Source: Earliella scabrosa (Eukaryota > Basidiomycota > Agaricomycetes > Polyporales > Polyporaceae). Taken from it: a stretch of 64,000 nt of DNA. The stretch lies in contig JABYQQ010000008.1 of NCBI GenBank assembly GCA_022605405.1, forward strand, positions 1,054,001-1,118,000, given 5' to 3'. Under the pieces are notes generated by a model. It was not told the DNA's origin and ran no database searches. It saw nothing but the letters and a program-made list of their open reading frames with translations. Every line of letters starts with the position of its first letter. Position 1 is the first letter of the stretch. The position numbers were made by a program, and so were the translations under genes. Below are positions 36,652 through 46,894 of this stretch, piece by piece.

Positions 36652-38215
36652 GGCGGAAGCAGCAGTACTGGTCGAGGGGCAAGAGTACAGGAGACCGACG
36701 AGGAGAGGTCGATGACCGGCGTGAGCGTGCGCCGCCTGGCACGCGCGGGAGACCGTCGCTCTCCCGGCCGTCGCCGCGGGGTTTGGGCGGAGCTTGGATT
36801 GCCTTGCACGTGGAAGCGTTTGCTAAGAGGCGCTCAGGTCACTTTTCCTTTGACCTCTCGCACAACGTCAGTTTGTCTCCGGGCTTCGTGTCACATTGTC
36901 CATTCGTCGTGTGTTGGAATTGTGTGGGCTGCTAGTGGATGAGTGCGCCGCCCGTGCCAGTAAGTCAGCCATAATTTTGCGCATGACGTTCAGACTGCTC
37001 GTTGCCTCGGCATTTCCAAGTCTCTCGTCGGAATGCCGAGTTGACTGCAGACCTCCTGTTAGGAAACTGTTAGGAAACATGCGGAAATCGGTAGGCAGTG
37101 GAGAGCGGTGGAGAGTGTGACGGAGGGTTGTCCGCTGAACACGACTCATCAGGGATTTCTAGGTCGCAGTACGAGTCTACCCATCGACTCCAGACGATCA
37201 AGTTCACAGGTCAAGAGTATCCGTAGTCATGTGCATTACTGCGATGTCACTGCACATGCGGAAGAAGTTCCAACATCAACAGTTATAGAGCTACATTATA
37301 CCAAACGGTGCAATCATGTTCAGTTATGACGACGGGGCGAGGACCTGAGGCATTTCCTCACCAGAGGTGATCTGATGTGCCTGCAGCTCTCTTCCCATCC
37401 GCATAATTGCCCGGGCCCGAAGGTATGTCCTTTCTCACCGCACGAAATCACGACTTCTTCTGACTGCGATCTGCTGCATTCTCCGTTGTACAGGGCAACC
37501 TTAAGCATGCACGATCATCGGTCGTGTTCACTACTTGCACCTCTTATGCAACGACACGGCGCCCTCGACTGACGAGCGCCGAGGTAGAAGCACGACAATC
37601 CACACCTGACGCGGACGCGCCGTGCAGATCCGCAGCTATATCAGAGTTTATGCCCATACTGCTCTCCATTCGAACGCTGCTACTTACGTTGTGCGCGCCC
37701 AGGTGGTGATGGATTTAACAGCATCATCTCCACCGGCCCAATCAGGGTTTGCACTCATCATCCGAGTCCAGCTCAGGGATACTGTAGGGCCTAGCGCGCC
37801 ATACAATCCACACAGCAATGATCTTCCTTCCTCCGCCGGTCCAAGTGTGTCGTGATTCTGGACAAGTCCTCGTGACCACTCTTCTTCAAATTCTTCGAAA
37901 CTGCATCAAACTCCACTCAGTGATCTTCCAAGACCGAAGTAGCGGCGTCCAGGACACATGGGGAATGCCTTTCCGGTGAGGCCACAAGCTGTCTGAGATA
38001 CAAGTCCACCATCAACATATTTGGACGTGCCGGTGCATCTCTCCTGAAACATCGAGCGTGTACATTGCAAAACTAGTCTGGTGAACGGGCTGGCGACAAA
38101 TCCTACGAATACATACATGGGATACACAATACAACGGCGAGTAATGACACAAACATCCCAGACGTCAGGAAGGACCACGAGCACAATGGATACAGACCGC
38201 GGCGCATGGGACTAA
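36652..38215. other. Intergenic, no gene seen
   Basis: About 1.6 kb between the ADK1 promoter side and the 3' end of the second MYND gene. Short overlapping frames only; no repeats or RNA genes recognised. Confidence 0.5.
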
Positions 38216-39223
38216 TCAAGTGCGCTGGCCCTCAGTTATCTTCTGCTGCAGCAACGCTATGCGTGCGTCAGAGTCCTTCGCCGTGGTCCACTCTGGGTCA
38301 GAGTACCAGTCGTTCTTGAATAGCGGCCTCCAGCTCCACTTCCCACCCTTGCCCAGATGCTTCATAAAGCCGGGCACGGGAGCCTTGCTTGGGCTCGGCT
38401 CGCGTAGCACAATGCCCAGTTCGATGAACTTCGTGTGCATCTCGACCGAGGTTCGTGCCTCTGCCTCGGTCGTGGGCTCCATAGGACGATACATGGGGAA
38501 GTGCACGAGCTGTGGAGCACCGGGTTGCGGGAAGAACATGACGGGTATGGTGCCGACGAAGTGCGGGTCGGATTTGCTTTGCGCGCGCATGCGCTCGCGC
38601 ACCGCCGCGGACGCCTCCAAGGCCTCGCGCAAGCGCTCGTACTTGTTGTCGTTGAGTGTGCGCTCAAGAGGAAGGAAGGCCATGTTCTGGTACGTGAACG
38701 TGAGGGCGGGATTCACAAGTCCATCAGGCCCGGGCGGACGATACTTCAGCGGGACGAGGCAGAGCTTCTCCTCGTTTAGCAAGCTCTCGACGCCGCCGCT
38801 GAGGGTCATCTTGGCTTGGAGCAGGCCTTGGAATGAAGGACGGTGCGACTCGGTGAAGTCGCGCAGGAGGGACTTCATCTCGAGCAAGTTGGGCATGCCC
38901 GCTACAGGGGCCTCGATGGATTCGGGACATTCCGCCATCCGCCTTTCGTGCTCGCGATTGAAGTTGCACAACGCCCTGCCGTCCATCTGCGTGATCGTGT
39001 ATATCTGAAGAGATGAAATGGAGACGTACCTGTGTGAGGGCCACTGTTCACGCTGACACTCCTCGCTGCAATACAGGGCAACCTTGCAGCCCTTGCATAC
39101 ATGGAACTTCTCCCCCTCCTTGCGGGCCCTGTCGCAATTCCTGCATCTGCCGTCCTTGTTGCGAAGTTCGGCTGTGTCGCCTGGGCGGAATGTCTTCTGG
39201 AGTGGGTGTGTCTCGATGGGCAT
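38216..39223 (-). CDS. MYND-type zinc finger protein (paralogue 2)
   Basis: Paralogue of the gene at 10.3 kb; after removal of a 54-nt intron (38977-39030) it has 317 residues. The N-terminus MPIETHPLQKTFRPGD matches paralogue 1 nearly residue for residue. The MYND ligands read C-R-N-C, CKGCKVALYCSEECQREQW and H-R-A-L-C. The same C-terminal block follows (LLRDFTESHR, GLVNPALTFTYQ, MAFLPLERTLN, KAPVPGFMKHLGKGGKWSWRP cut here into pieces KAPVPGFMKH and GGKWSWRPLF). The intron begins GTACGTCT and ends GACGGCAG, is exactly 54 nt, stop-free and in the same phase-2 position as in paralogue 1. It is head-to-head with paralogue 3 (ATG to ATG about 990 bp). No catalytic domain is visible; a protein-interaction or regulatory role is inference. 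Confidence 0.85.
   Translation of the reverse strand: MPIETHPLQKTFRPGDTAELRNKDGRCRNCDRARKEGEKFHVCKGCKVALYCSEECQREQWPSHRYVSISSLQIYTITQMDGRALCNFNREHERRMAECPESIEAPVAGMPNLLEMKSLLRDFTESHRPSFQGLLQAKMTLSGGVESLLNEEKLCLVPLKYRPPGPDGLVNPALTFTYQNMAFLPLERTLNDNKYERLREALEASAAVRERMRAQSKSDPHFVGTIPVMFFPQPGAPQLVHFPMYRPMEPTTEAEARTSVEMHTKFIELGIVLREPSPSKAPVPGFMKHLGKGGKWSWRPLFKNDWYSDPEWTTAKDSDARIALLQQKITEGQRT
38977..39030 (-). other. 54-nt in-frame intron inside the MYND finger (paralogue 2)
   Basis: Splicing joins CACAG to GGCGTTG, giving H-R-A-L-C with the right H-x3-C spacing. The intron sequence differs from that of paralogue 1 beyond the donor, yet its length (54 nt), phase and lack of stops are the same. Confidence 0.75.
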
Positions 39224-40211
39224 CGGGTCAAAGTGGATGGTGGGGAATGGAGGAAGGCAGGAAAGCAGGAGAAGTCAGCCCAATGCACTCGGAGACCTCA
39301 GACTGGAGGGTTCCCACGCCACAATGGCGACGCGACCTGACGCGACGCGGCTTACGAGCGCTTCCAATGCTCGTCACCGCCCTACCGCTCTTTCAATATT
39401 TTGGGAAGGCAATTACTACCCTACCGACGACGTTCTGAACCTGGATCAGGTGTTTGAATCCGTGGAATCTACGCTGGTTTGGTCTCGAAGAGTGCCAACC
39501 CTTGGCCAATCTAGCTGACAGTGCCAATCGCATGCTGGCAGTGGAGCGTCCCATTCAAGTTCAGACTCCTTCGGAAAGCGAATCGAGTGATGGGTCTGAA
39601 CGGAGCACAAGTGATAAATATCATCGTCTACAGTACTAGTGAGTCCTCCTTAACATGCCAGAATGCTAAACTCGGACTCCAGCACTGGCAGCGCGTCCGA
39701 ACTCAACCCCTATGTCGAGCACGACATAGTACGCGATCACTCGCAGTGTTGCTTCGACGGCATTCTCAGGCGCTCTGAGGAGCGGCGCACAATGCAGGAT
39801 ATGCTCTACGACGTTGAGGATCTCCCTTCTAATCTAATCGTCGCCGTCGGGATCATATGATGCTCCGTTAGTGCCAGAATGATAATCGTAACATCGGGCG
39901 CTTCATGCCTTCATGACCTTTACGCCTGCAATCGATGCCACTCGCCTCTCCTCTGGGCATCGCATCGTGGCTAGAGTATTCAAGTGGGCCACGCGTTGTA
40001 ACCTCTGTACACGCACACATGCCGATTGATCACTCCCACAGGGCATCCGCGCGAATCAGGTTCTATTGGCCTTTGAGTTGGACTCTGAACAATCTCCATC
40101 ATACCGATTGCTGCTCTATTTCTTTCACAAGGTACAGATCTAGGGAAACATACATATCTCGTGTCTGCGATAGCTGAGGCAGGTACTCACGACGCGCGAT
40201 CAGTGACCAAC
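39224..40211. other. Divergent promoter region between two MYND paralogues
   Basis: About 990 bp between two oppositely oriented paralogues. Short frames only; expected to carry both promoters. Confidence 0.5.
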
Positions 40212-41289
40212 ATGCCACCTATCAAGGACATGCGCCATCTACAAACCGTATTCAAAGGTGCCGATGGCGACTACCTTCGGACCGGCAATAAGGACGGCCT
40301 CTGCAGACAGTGCTACAAGAAACCTCCAGCAGGTCAACACTTCCGTAGATGCTCAGGCTGCATGACAACAATCTACTGCAGTGAGAAGTGCCAGCGCGCC
40401 GCCTGGCCGGGCCACAAGTAAGTTTCTACCTAGTCTCCGCCGGCATTCGCTGCGCATGCACACCTCACCTCCACACGAACGCAGAGGCATATGCAAGCAC
40501 ACTCAGGCAAACAGGCTTGCAATCCTCGAACGCGCCCTCGACCCGAACACGGACCCGGCATGGATCAAAGAGGTCACCCGGCAAGTCGCCATGCAGTCCC
40601 TCCTCCGCGACTTCATCGAGGCGCACCGCACGACCTTCCGGAGCTACGCCACCGCGCGCATCTTCTTCGAGGGCGGCGCCGAGGGCCTCTTCGCCAAGGG
40701 CGGCGATCACGTCCTCCTCCTTCCCCTCCACCTCGACCCGCCCCCTCTCCCGCCCGGCGCGTCCGACCTCGACATCGACCCCTCGCGCGCGTTCAAGCTC
40801 AAGAAGTCCGCGTTCATCCCCCTCGAGCGCTTCGTCGCCGGGAAGCCGCAGCTCCAGTCCTTGTGGGACTCGTCTGCGGACCACCGGCGGGAGCTGGCCG
40901 AGGGACAGCGGCACAACAAGGAGTACGTGGGCACGATCATGGTCGTGTACAAGGCCGAGGAAGAGGTGATGAAGGCCGAGTTCTACACCATGAGCAAGAC
41001 GTTCAACAATCCCGACACGCCCGGTCGCCACCCGTGCGAGGCATGCGAGAAGATCCAGATGGAGGGCGACGTCAAGTTCATGGACTGGGGGCTTGTGTGG
41101 CGCCCCGACCCTGCTAAGGGCGACGAGGATATGGTGCCGGGCTACCTGAAGAAGGTCGGTTCGACGTGGCGGTGGACGAAGCTGTTCGAGGATGTAGACA
41201 GGGAGCCGGGATGGCTCGCTAGCCGGCCTGGCCCGAGCAGGATGAAGTTCATACAGGACTCGCTCGCCGCTGCTCGGAGGGAACTTTGA
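40212..41289 (+). CDS. MYND-type zinc finger protein (paralogue 3)
   Basis: Two exons, 40212-40417 and 40485-41289, give 336 residues. The start MPPIKDMRHLQTVFKGADGD is followed by a finger with C-R-Q-C, CSGCMTTIYCSEKCQRAAW and H-K-G-I-C, so all MYND ligands are present. The rest aligns with paralogues 1 and 2 (LLRDFIEAHR, AFIPLERF, EYVGTIMVVYK, VPGYLKKVGSTWRWTKLF). The intron sits at exactly the same place (between His and the last Cys of the finger, phase 2) but is 67 nt, so retention would shift frame here. It is more diverged than the other two and has a Pro-rich loop (DPPPLPPGASD). It is divergently arranged with paralogue 2, pointing to local duplication with inversion. Confidence 0.85.
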
Positions 41290-41345
41290 GCGGTGATATG
41301 TTCGATGCTGCCCATCTGTACATCCACGATTGGTTCAACAGGTCT

Positions 41346-42608
41346 CTATCCGATTTGGCTTCGCAGCTGCTCTTCTACCGTCTTCCACTTCCACACGCTC
41401 TGCGCGGGGTTCACCAGCTCGTCCAGGTTATCGCCCGAAAAGTCGAGCTTGCCCTCTCCCATGAGCACTCTGCACTTATCCGTTCAGCAACTCCGTCCTC
41501 GCACAGCCATTTGAGTGGTATGACTCACCGGATGTAATCTAACACGCTACTCTCGCCCTTCTCCAGCTTGCCCTTCAGTTCTGCCAAGTCCTCGCTCTTG
41601 ATATATCCCTTCTCCATCCCCTTGATAGTAGCGACGAGATCGCGCACGTCTTCGTAGCTGGCGACGTTCCCGGCGATGCGCACCTCGTCGGGCACATCTG
41701 ACGCAGTCGCAGGGTCCAGCGCGAGGAGCGCGAGACGTGCGACGGCGCGCCCGATGTCTGCCGTCGACGTGAATGTGATCCTCTGGCCCGGGGGCCTGAG
41801 ACACGAGAACCTGTTCTGTTCAATGTCATACCCGGCTGAGCGCGCAAGCTTTTAGTCAGCGGCGTACGACGAGGGTTCGGGGTTGAGAACTCACCGAAGG
41901 GCTGGCGACCCAATCCGTGCCGCCAGCATGCGTGTTAGTGTTCCGACCGTGGTGCGCAGTGGGGGTTTGAGACGCACCCTGAACGCGCCTTCGAGGAAGA
42001 TCCCGTTGAACACGGCGATGACCTTCGTCTTACCCTCCGCCGCGAGTGAACGAGCATCCGAAGCAAGCTCGCGCTTCACCTCCCACTCGTGATGGTCGTA
42101 CCCCGGGAAGTCGTTCAGGCGGTGGTCCCTGCGCAAAAGTGCCGTGATTGCACGCAGTAAACGAGCGCGAATAAACCAATGAGCAGCAGGCAGACTTACA
42201 CACCGAACTCGCTCAGGAAGTACACCTTGGTGTCGCTCCTAATTGCGATGGCCTGAACACGCCTCTTCACCTCCTTCGGGGTCTGTGCGCTCGGCAGAAC
42301 GTTGACGATAACGTCTGCGCCTTCGAATGCTTCAATAAGGGACTGCTCCAGGTTCTGGCCGTCGAACTTGTGCAGCTCCGCGCCCTGTGCCGCGAGGTCT
42401 TGGGACTTCGCGCACGCAGGGTCTCGGGTGAGGACTCGCACCACGGGGAACGAGCTGCGAAACTCTGAGAGTAGGATTCGGGTGATCTGTTGACCTGATA
42501 GCAGGCGGATGAGCGATTCCCGGTGTCTATGTAGGGAATTGAGACCCACATGTGCGTACCTAGACGACCTGTCCCCCCTACGACCACGACAGTGTGGCCG
42601 TCGTTCAT
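41346..42608 (-). CDS. NmrA-like / isoflavone-reductase-like NAD(P)-binding protein
   Basis: The N-terminal Rossmann motif reads HTVVVVGGTGRLG (GxxGxxG), interrupted by an intron, then ITRILLSEF. Following parts are VVRVLTRDP, ADVIVNVLPSAQTP, VYFLSEFGVDHRLNDFPGYD, EGKTKVIAVFNGIFLEGAFR and ITFTSTADIGRAVARLAL: the order of NmrA/PCBER-type atypical short-chain dehydrogenases, which act as redox sensors or reduce small aromatics. A 7-nt exon (41895-41901, CCCTTCG) is needed to join GAFR to AGYDIEQNRF. The C-terminus is VWKWKTVEEQLRSQIG, ending at TAG 41346. Starts at ATG 42608 (MNDGHTV). A catalytic lysine could not be placed with certainty, so sensor versus enzyme is open. It converges with MYND paralogue 3 (57 bp between stops) and the WBP1 gene lies upstream. 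Confidence 0.82.
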
Positions 42609-42917
42609 CTCGGTATCGCCGTCGCTAGCTCGGTGGTCGAGGATAAGCTTGCCTCGGATGTTGTGTGGTTGCGTGTCTGCATTAAGACATAATCTGCCTC
42701 TGACGCAATCGCACTCAATTGACAGGAGCGCAGTCAACGCGGACCTACTAGTGCGCCGCTCGGAGAAACAATCATCCCTGTGCGCTGGTGCACCTCGGCG
42801 AGTCGCACGATAACGCGTGTGGTCTCCCACCTGCAAAGGCAGCCGACAAACCCAAACACACTCATAGGCGAGGTCCGAGCACAGAATATATATCCGACCA
42901 AACGAAGGTACACATGC
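42609..42917. other. Intergenic, about 310 bp
   Basis: Between the start of the NmrA-like gene and the stop of WBP1. No gene seen; probable promoter of the NmrA-like gene. Confidence 0.45.
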
Positions 42918-44530
42918 TCACTCCGCCTTCGCGCCCTTGTTCTTCTTCGGCTCGCGCTCGTCGCCCGCGAGCCAGACCGCGACGAACAGCACGAAGGCCG
43001 CGCTCGTACTGAACGCACCCGCGTAGTACGGCCACGCGGCGCTCAGGAAGCGCGGGTACTCGTCGTGCCGTGGGGGGACGACCGGGACGACGGTCGAGCT
43101 CGTGAGGTATGTCCACCTGTGCCCCAGGCCAAGACGAATTGAGGATCGATCGAGTTCACATGGGAGAGAAGAGGACGCACCCTTTGCGCTTGTAGTCGAT
43201 GACGAACTTGAACACACCGTGCCTGTCTGGGACACGGAAGGTGACGGAGTACCTGCCGGGCTCGCCGGGCGTGGGCAAGAGCGCGGTGCGGATGTGTGGG
43301 TCGAGCATCGTGAACTCGAGCTGCAAGTCCTTCAAACCGGGGTATGGCTCCCACATATCCAATTCAGGGTTGAACTTGGAGATGTACGTCGTGAAAGTCT
43401 GCGCGATGAAAAGAGGGTAAGAGATGGCGTCGCGATCGAACGAAGGTCGGACGTACCACGCGGTCGTTGATGGTATAAGTCTCGCGAGGCAGAGTCTCGT
43501 TGACACGGTGATGCTCGACATTGTCGATGCGCAATACGTTCGACTCCTGGAAGGTCCATGCCGCGACGTCGCGGGCGAACTGCCTGTTGCCAGACTTGAC
43601 GCCCCTGCGATCATATCAACATCAGAATCAACACAACATGGCTGGGATACGCACTTGGAGACCTCCTTGTTCATGAACTCGTCAGTGAACATCTCCACTC
43701 CGCCGACCCATGTTGCACGAGCGTTGCTCAAGGCCTGGAAGCCGGTGACAAGGCTCAACGAACTACCTGCCCATAGACCCTCTCCGCTTTTGTCCGCAGC
43801 CTCCACAAGCGCGTCTGCACCAGAGTCACTATCTGCGTCCGACGCAAATGCTTGTGCGGGAGCCTTCAGCAGAGGAACGAGCATGGGGTTGTTTCCAAGT
43901 GCTTGCGGAACGCCCGAGAACCATACTGGCTTGAGGTTTGGCGAGATGATGTGGTGAGCTTGCAGGGGCTCAACGGGGATCACGGTCACGGGAGTGTCGC
44001 GTTTGGGGAAGTGGGAGATGAGGGGAGTGCCCGGGGGCGGGAGGATGAGTGAGAACTCGGACGCGAGCGAGGACAGAGGGGTCTGCTTCGATGATAGCGA
44101 GAGCAGGATGTTGGTGTTTTTGGAGAGGAGAGAGACGAGTGACTGGGGGGTGATGTCACCAGCGAAGCCTGTTTGGCGAGGTGGGCAAGATGTGACACAG
44201 AACGCAAGAGAGGGACGCACTCTTTGTCTCAGGCGCAAACACAATTACTTGCGCAAATTGAGCAACATCATCCTTGATGATCTCCGGCGTTACATCCTTC
44301 GGCGACCTGAAGGTTAGTTGGTAGCCCTGCTCTATAGTGGCGGATGTGAGTACGCCGTGACGCAATGCAACTATTCACATACTTTCAAGGTCGCCGAAAA
44401 AGATGGAGAAGTTTTCCTTCTTGAGCGAGGGGTCAAGAAGGACAAGAACGGAGTCTCCGGTGCTTGACCGTGCCAACGCAAAGCTGGCCAGTGCGAGGAC
44501 TGGCAGCAGCAGTTTCCGGAGCAAGCGCAT
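42918..44530 (-). CDS. WBP1: Oligosaccharyltransferase subunit WBP1 / OST48 (DDOST)
   Basis: Essential subunit of the ER oligosaccharyltransferase, which moves the dolichol-linked glycan to Asn in nascent proteins. The N-terminus is a signal peptide (MRLLRKLLLPVLALASFALA) followed by GDSVLVLLDPSLKKENFSIF and FGDLE. Later exons carry GYQLTFRSPKDVTP, GFAGDITPQSLVSLL, WVGGVEMFTDEFMN, ETLPRETYTINDRV, FTTYISKFNPELDMWEPY and YSVTFRVPDRHGVFKFVIDY. A single transmembrane helix near the end (FSTSAAFVLFVAVWLAG) is followed by the cytosolic tail DEREPKKNKGAKAE, lysine-rich as expected for an ER-retained type I protein. Multiple short introns; phases at the checked joins agree. Starts at ATG 44530. Confidence 0.93.
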
Positions 44531-45238
44531 GGCAGGCGATTCCTGGGGTTCATGTTCATGTATGCATGGAACTGTGTAGCTAAAGACATACTCACTGCGA
44601 CGATGAAGTCCAGAAACCGCAAGAGAAGAAAGGGAGGGAAGGGGTAGGAGGTAAGTGAGTGTAGAGCACGCGCCAAGCCAGTCGCGCCCATCGCGCAGTG
44701 CGACACGTAGCGGTAGTCACGTGCAAGAAGTGCCACGCGAGAAACCGAGTCCATCCATGTTTCTCTGCGGGTTCATTGAGTAGTAGCCCCTCGATTGGCC
44801 CATCTGCAGTGACTGGAGTGTCTCCCAATGTTTTGCTTCCACTCAGGATCGAAAGTCGGGAGTCGAACGGGGCGGGCTCTCCTAAACAGGACAGGGGGCG
44901 CACTGGGCGCCTGTTCCCCGAATGAAGCGCCAGATCCCTTGAACTCAACCACCTCCAACATGACTTGTGATCTATCCTTTCTCGTCTGCATGGATTCTCG
45001 TCTTCTCATCGAAGGGCCTCTCGAAAGTGCGCTTAAACTCTGACAAATCCGCAAAACATCAATTACATACAACCGTGTAGTCCGTGCAAATTGTCCGTGA
45101 GGAGTCCATGATTGTCCGTGTCACAACCCGTATCACTAAACGTCCCATAACACTACCCTCGTCGATTGAATTTTCCGACAGCTAGACCTGCACATAGTCA
45201 GCATTACGTTCCTCAAGCAAGGCTCACCATACTCACGT
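44531..45238. other. Intergenic, no gene seen
   Basis: About 700 bp: WBP1 promoter side and 3' flank of the cerato-platanin gene. Short overlapping frames only. Confidence 0.45.
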
Positions 45239-45655
45239 TTAGAGGCCGCACGCCGATGCGGACACCTGCGTTGCCGTCGCGTCAACCCTGCCGAACTCCT
45301 CGGCGTGGCCTCCCGTGAGGGTGTTCATCGCCGCCTTGGCGATGTTGAAGCCCGCGTCGGTGTGGTCGACCGCGAGCACGTTGATGCTCCTCCCGTTGAA
45401 CGTCAGCTGCCAGCACGACCCGCACTGCGCCGAGTTCCAGCCGCCGACCGCCGCGGCACCACCGATGTTCGGGAAGTGCGGCAGCGAGTTGAACGTCGAG
45501 AAGCCCTTCGTGAGCAACCCATTGGGTCCGTCGGAGCACGCGACGGTCCCGAGGCTTGCAGAGCCGTTGTCGTACGCCTCGTCGAATGAGACCGTCACGC
45601 CGAGCGCGGGGGCGGCGAGCGCGAGGGCGGCGAGAGCGATGGTCTTGAACTGCAT
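45239..45655 (-). CDS. Cerato-platanin family secreted protein
   Basis: Intron-free 138-residue protein. It has a signal peptide (residues 1-19, MQFKTIALAALALAAPALG) and a mature part starting VTVSFDEAYDNGSASL. Family marks are VACSDGPNGL, GFSTFNSLPHFPNIGGA, CGSCWQLTFNGRSINVLAVD and HTDAGFNIAKAAMNTLTGG. Four cysteines (in VACS, QCGSC and SACGL) match the two disulfides of cerato-platanins, small double-psi-barrel proteins that bind chitin oligomers, loosen polysaccharide surfaces and are recognised by plants. Length and architecture are typical. A TATA box lies 91-98 bp upstream of the ATG. It stands alone between WBP1 and the P450 gene. Confidence 0.94.
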   Translation of the reverse strand: MQFKTIALAALALAAPALGVTVSFDEAYDNGSASLGTVACSDGPNGLLTKGFSTFNSLPHFPNIGGAAAVGGWNSAQCGSCWQLTFNGRSINVLAVDHTDAGFNIAKAAMNTLTGGHAEEFGRVDATATQVSASACGL

Positions 45656-45745
45656 GATGGGTGTGGTCGTAAGGCTCGTGAGGTGCGAATGAAGCTCGAG
45701 GCTATTGGAGTGTGCTGCTGAGCTTGAGACAGCATCCTCTCCACT

Positions 45746-45753
45746 CTTTTATA
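45746..45753 (-). promoter_or_regulatory. TATA box of the cerato-platanin gene
   Basis: TATAAAAG on the minus strand, 91-98 bp upstream of the ATG at 45655; a perfect TATA consensus at a usual distance for a short leader. Confidence 0.7.
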
Positions 45754-46894
45754 CGACGTCGTCCTTCGAGAGCATCGGCCTTCGCAGGTGCTGTATGTCA
45801 CTGCTGTGAGTCCGCTTGGGGCAAAGGCGGCGGTTGGCGACTTGCTGTGGTCACAGGATGACCATGCAGTCCATTGAGTTGTGCCGAGAGGAGCCTCATG
45901 ACGGCGAAATTCCCTTCGAAGCCCGCCCCGTGGGCTCGCACGAGCTAAAGCCGTCCGACCGCATCAGCGGATATCGCGCTCCGTCTGAGCATGGCCGCTA
46001 GAAGACGTTGCAGAAGCTCTGAACCTTCCCCTTTGGGAGTATTCTCGATATTGTCGCACTCCATCTGCACACGGGCAATCTTGTGAAAGGAAGCTCGCGG
46101 TATACTCATGAGGCGGCAGAATCAGAACGAGGTGCCAAGATGTGCCCCGACAGCGAAGTTTGTCATTGTAGAGCCAACTGCAGGCTCGGGTTCATGCCTA
46201 ATGACAAGAAACCCCTCCGGTTTGCGACTGTCGCCCTCGGAGGCTAGGTCACCGTACTGACCCTGACTCGTACAGGTCCTGCCCACAGCCTCGGATTCAG
46301 GTCCCCGTACCACTACAGCCCGATCACGTCCAACAAGCTGCCGGATATGAGGCGTGGCCAGACTGTACCACGAGCAACATTATCCGGGAAGAAGCATGCA
46401 TACGCTTGATGTGTCAGAGAAGAATCGAGAATCGCTATACACATGCTGCGTGCCGCCATTTCGCCGGCCAGTACAGGCCGTCCTCGAAGTTTCTAAGGCT
46501 CATGGCAGTCCACGGTTGGCCTGGGTCGGTGCTAGGTATGCTATGCGTCTTACGAACCGGTTGAGGTATCATGTCAGGCATGCTTACAATACGGTTATAT
46601 AGCGACGTCGCGTCGGACCGTCGTTGGACGCGTGAGACCTGAGACCTTGTCCGGTACAGCATTAGTGAACGGTACATGCCCGAGGATCAAGGCCTGTAGT
46701 ATTATATGAGAACGTAGTACGTAGATAAGTTACAAGACATTATTAATAAGTGCTACACGAGACTCGATGAGAAATACGGTATGCGATGCTAGTGATACAG
46801 TCAACAAGAGGCGGGAGAACAGAAACACATCAATATGATAACGAGCGAACGGCAGGCGTACCAGTCCAAGATGACGGGACGAGATGTGCTACCC
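45754..46894. other. Intergenic, no gene seen
   Basis: About 1.1 kb between the cerato-platanin promoter and the stop of the P450 gene. Only short frames on both strands. Confidence 0.45.
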
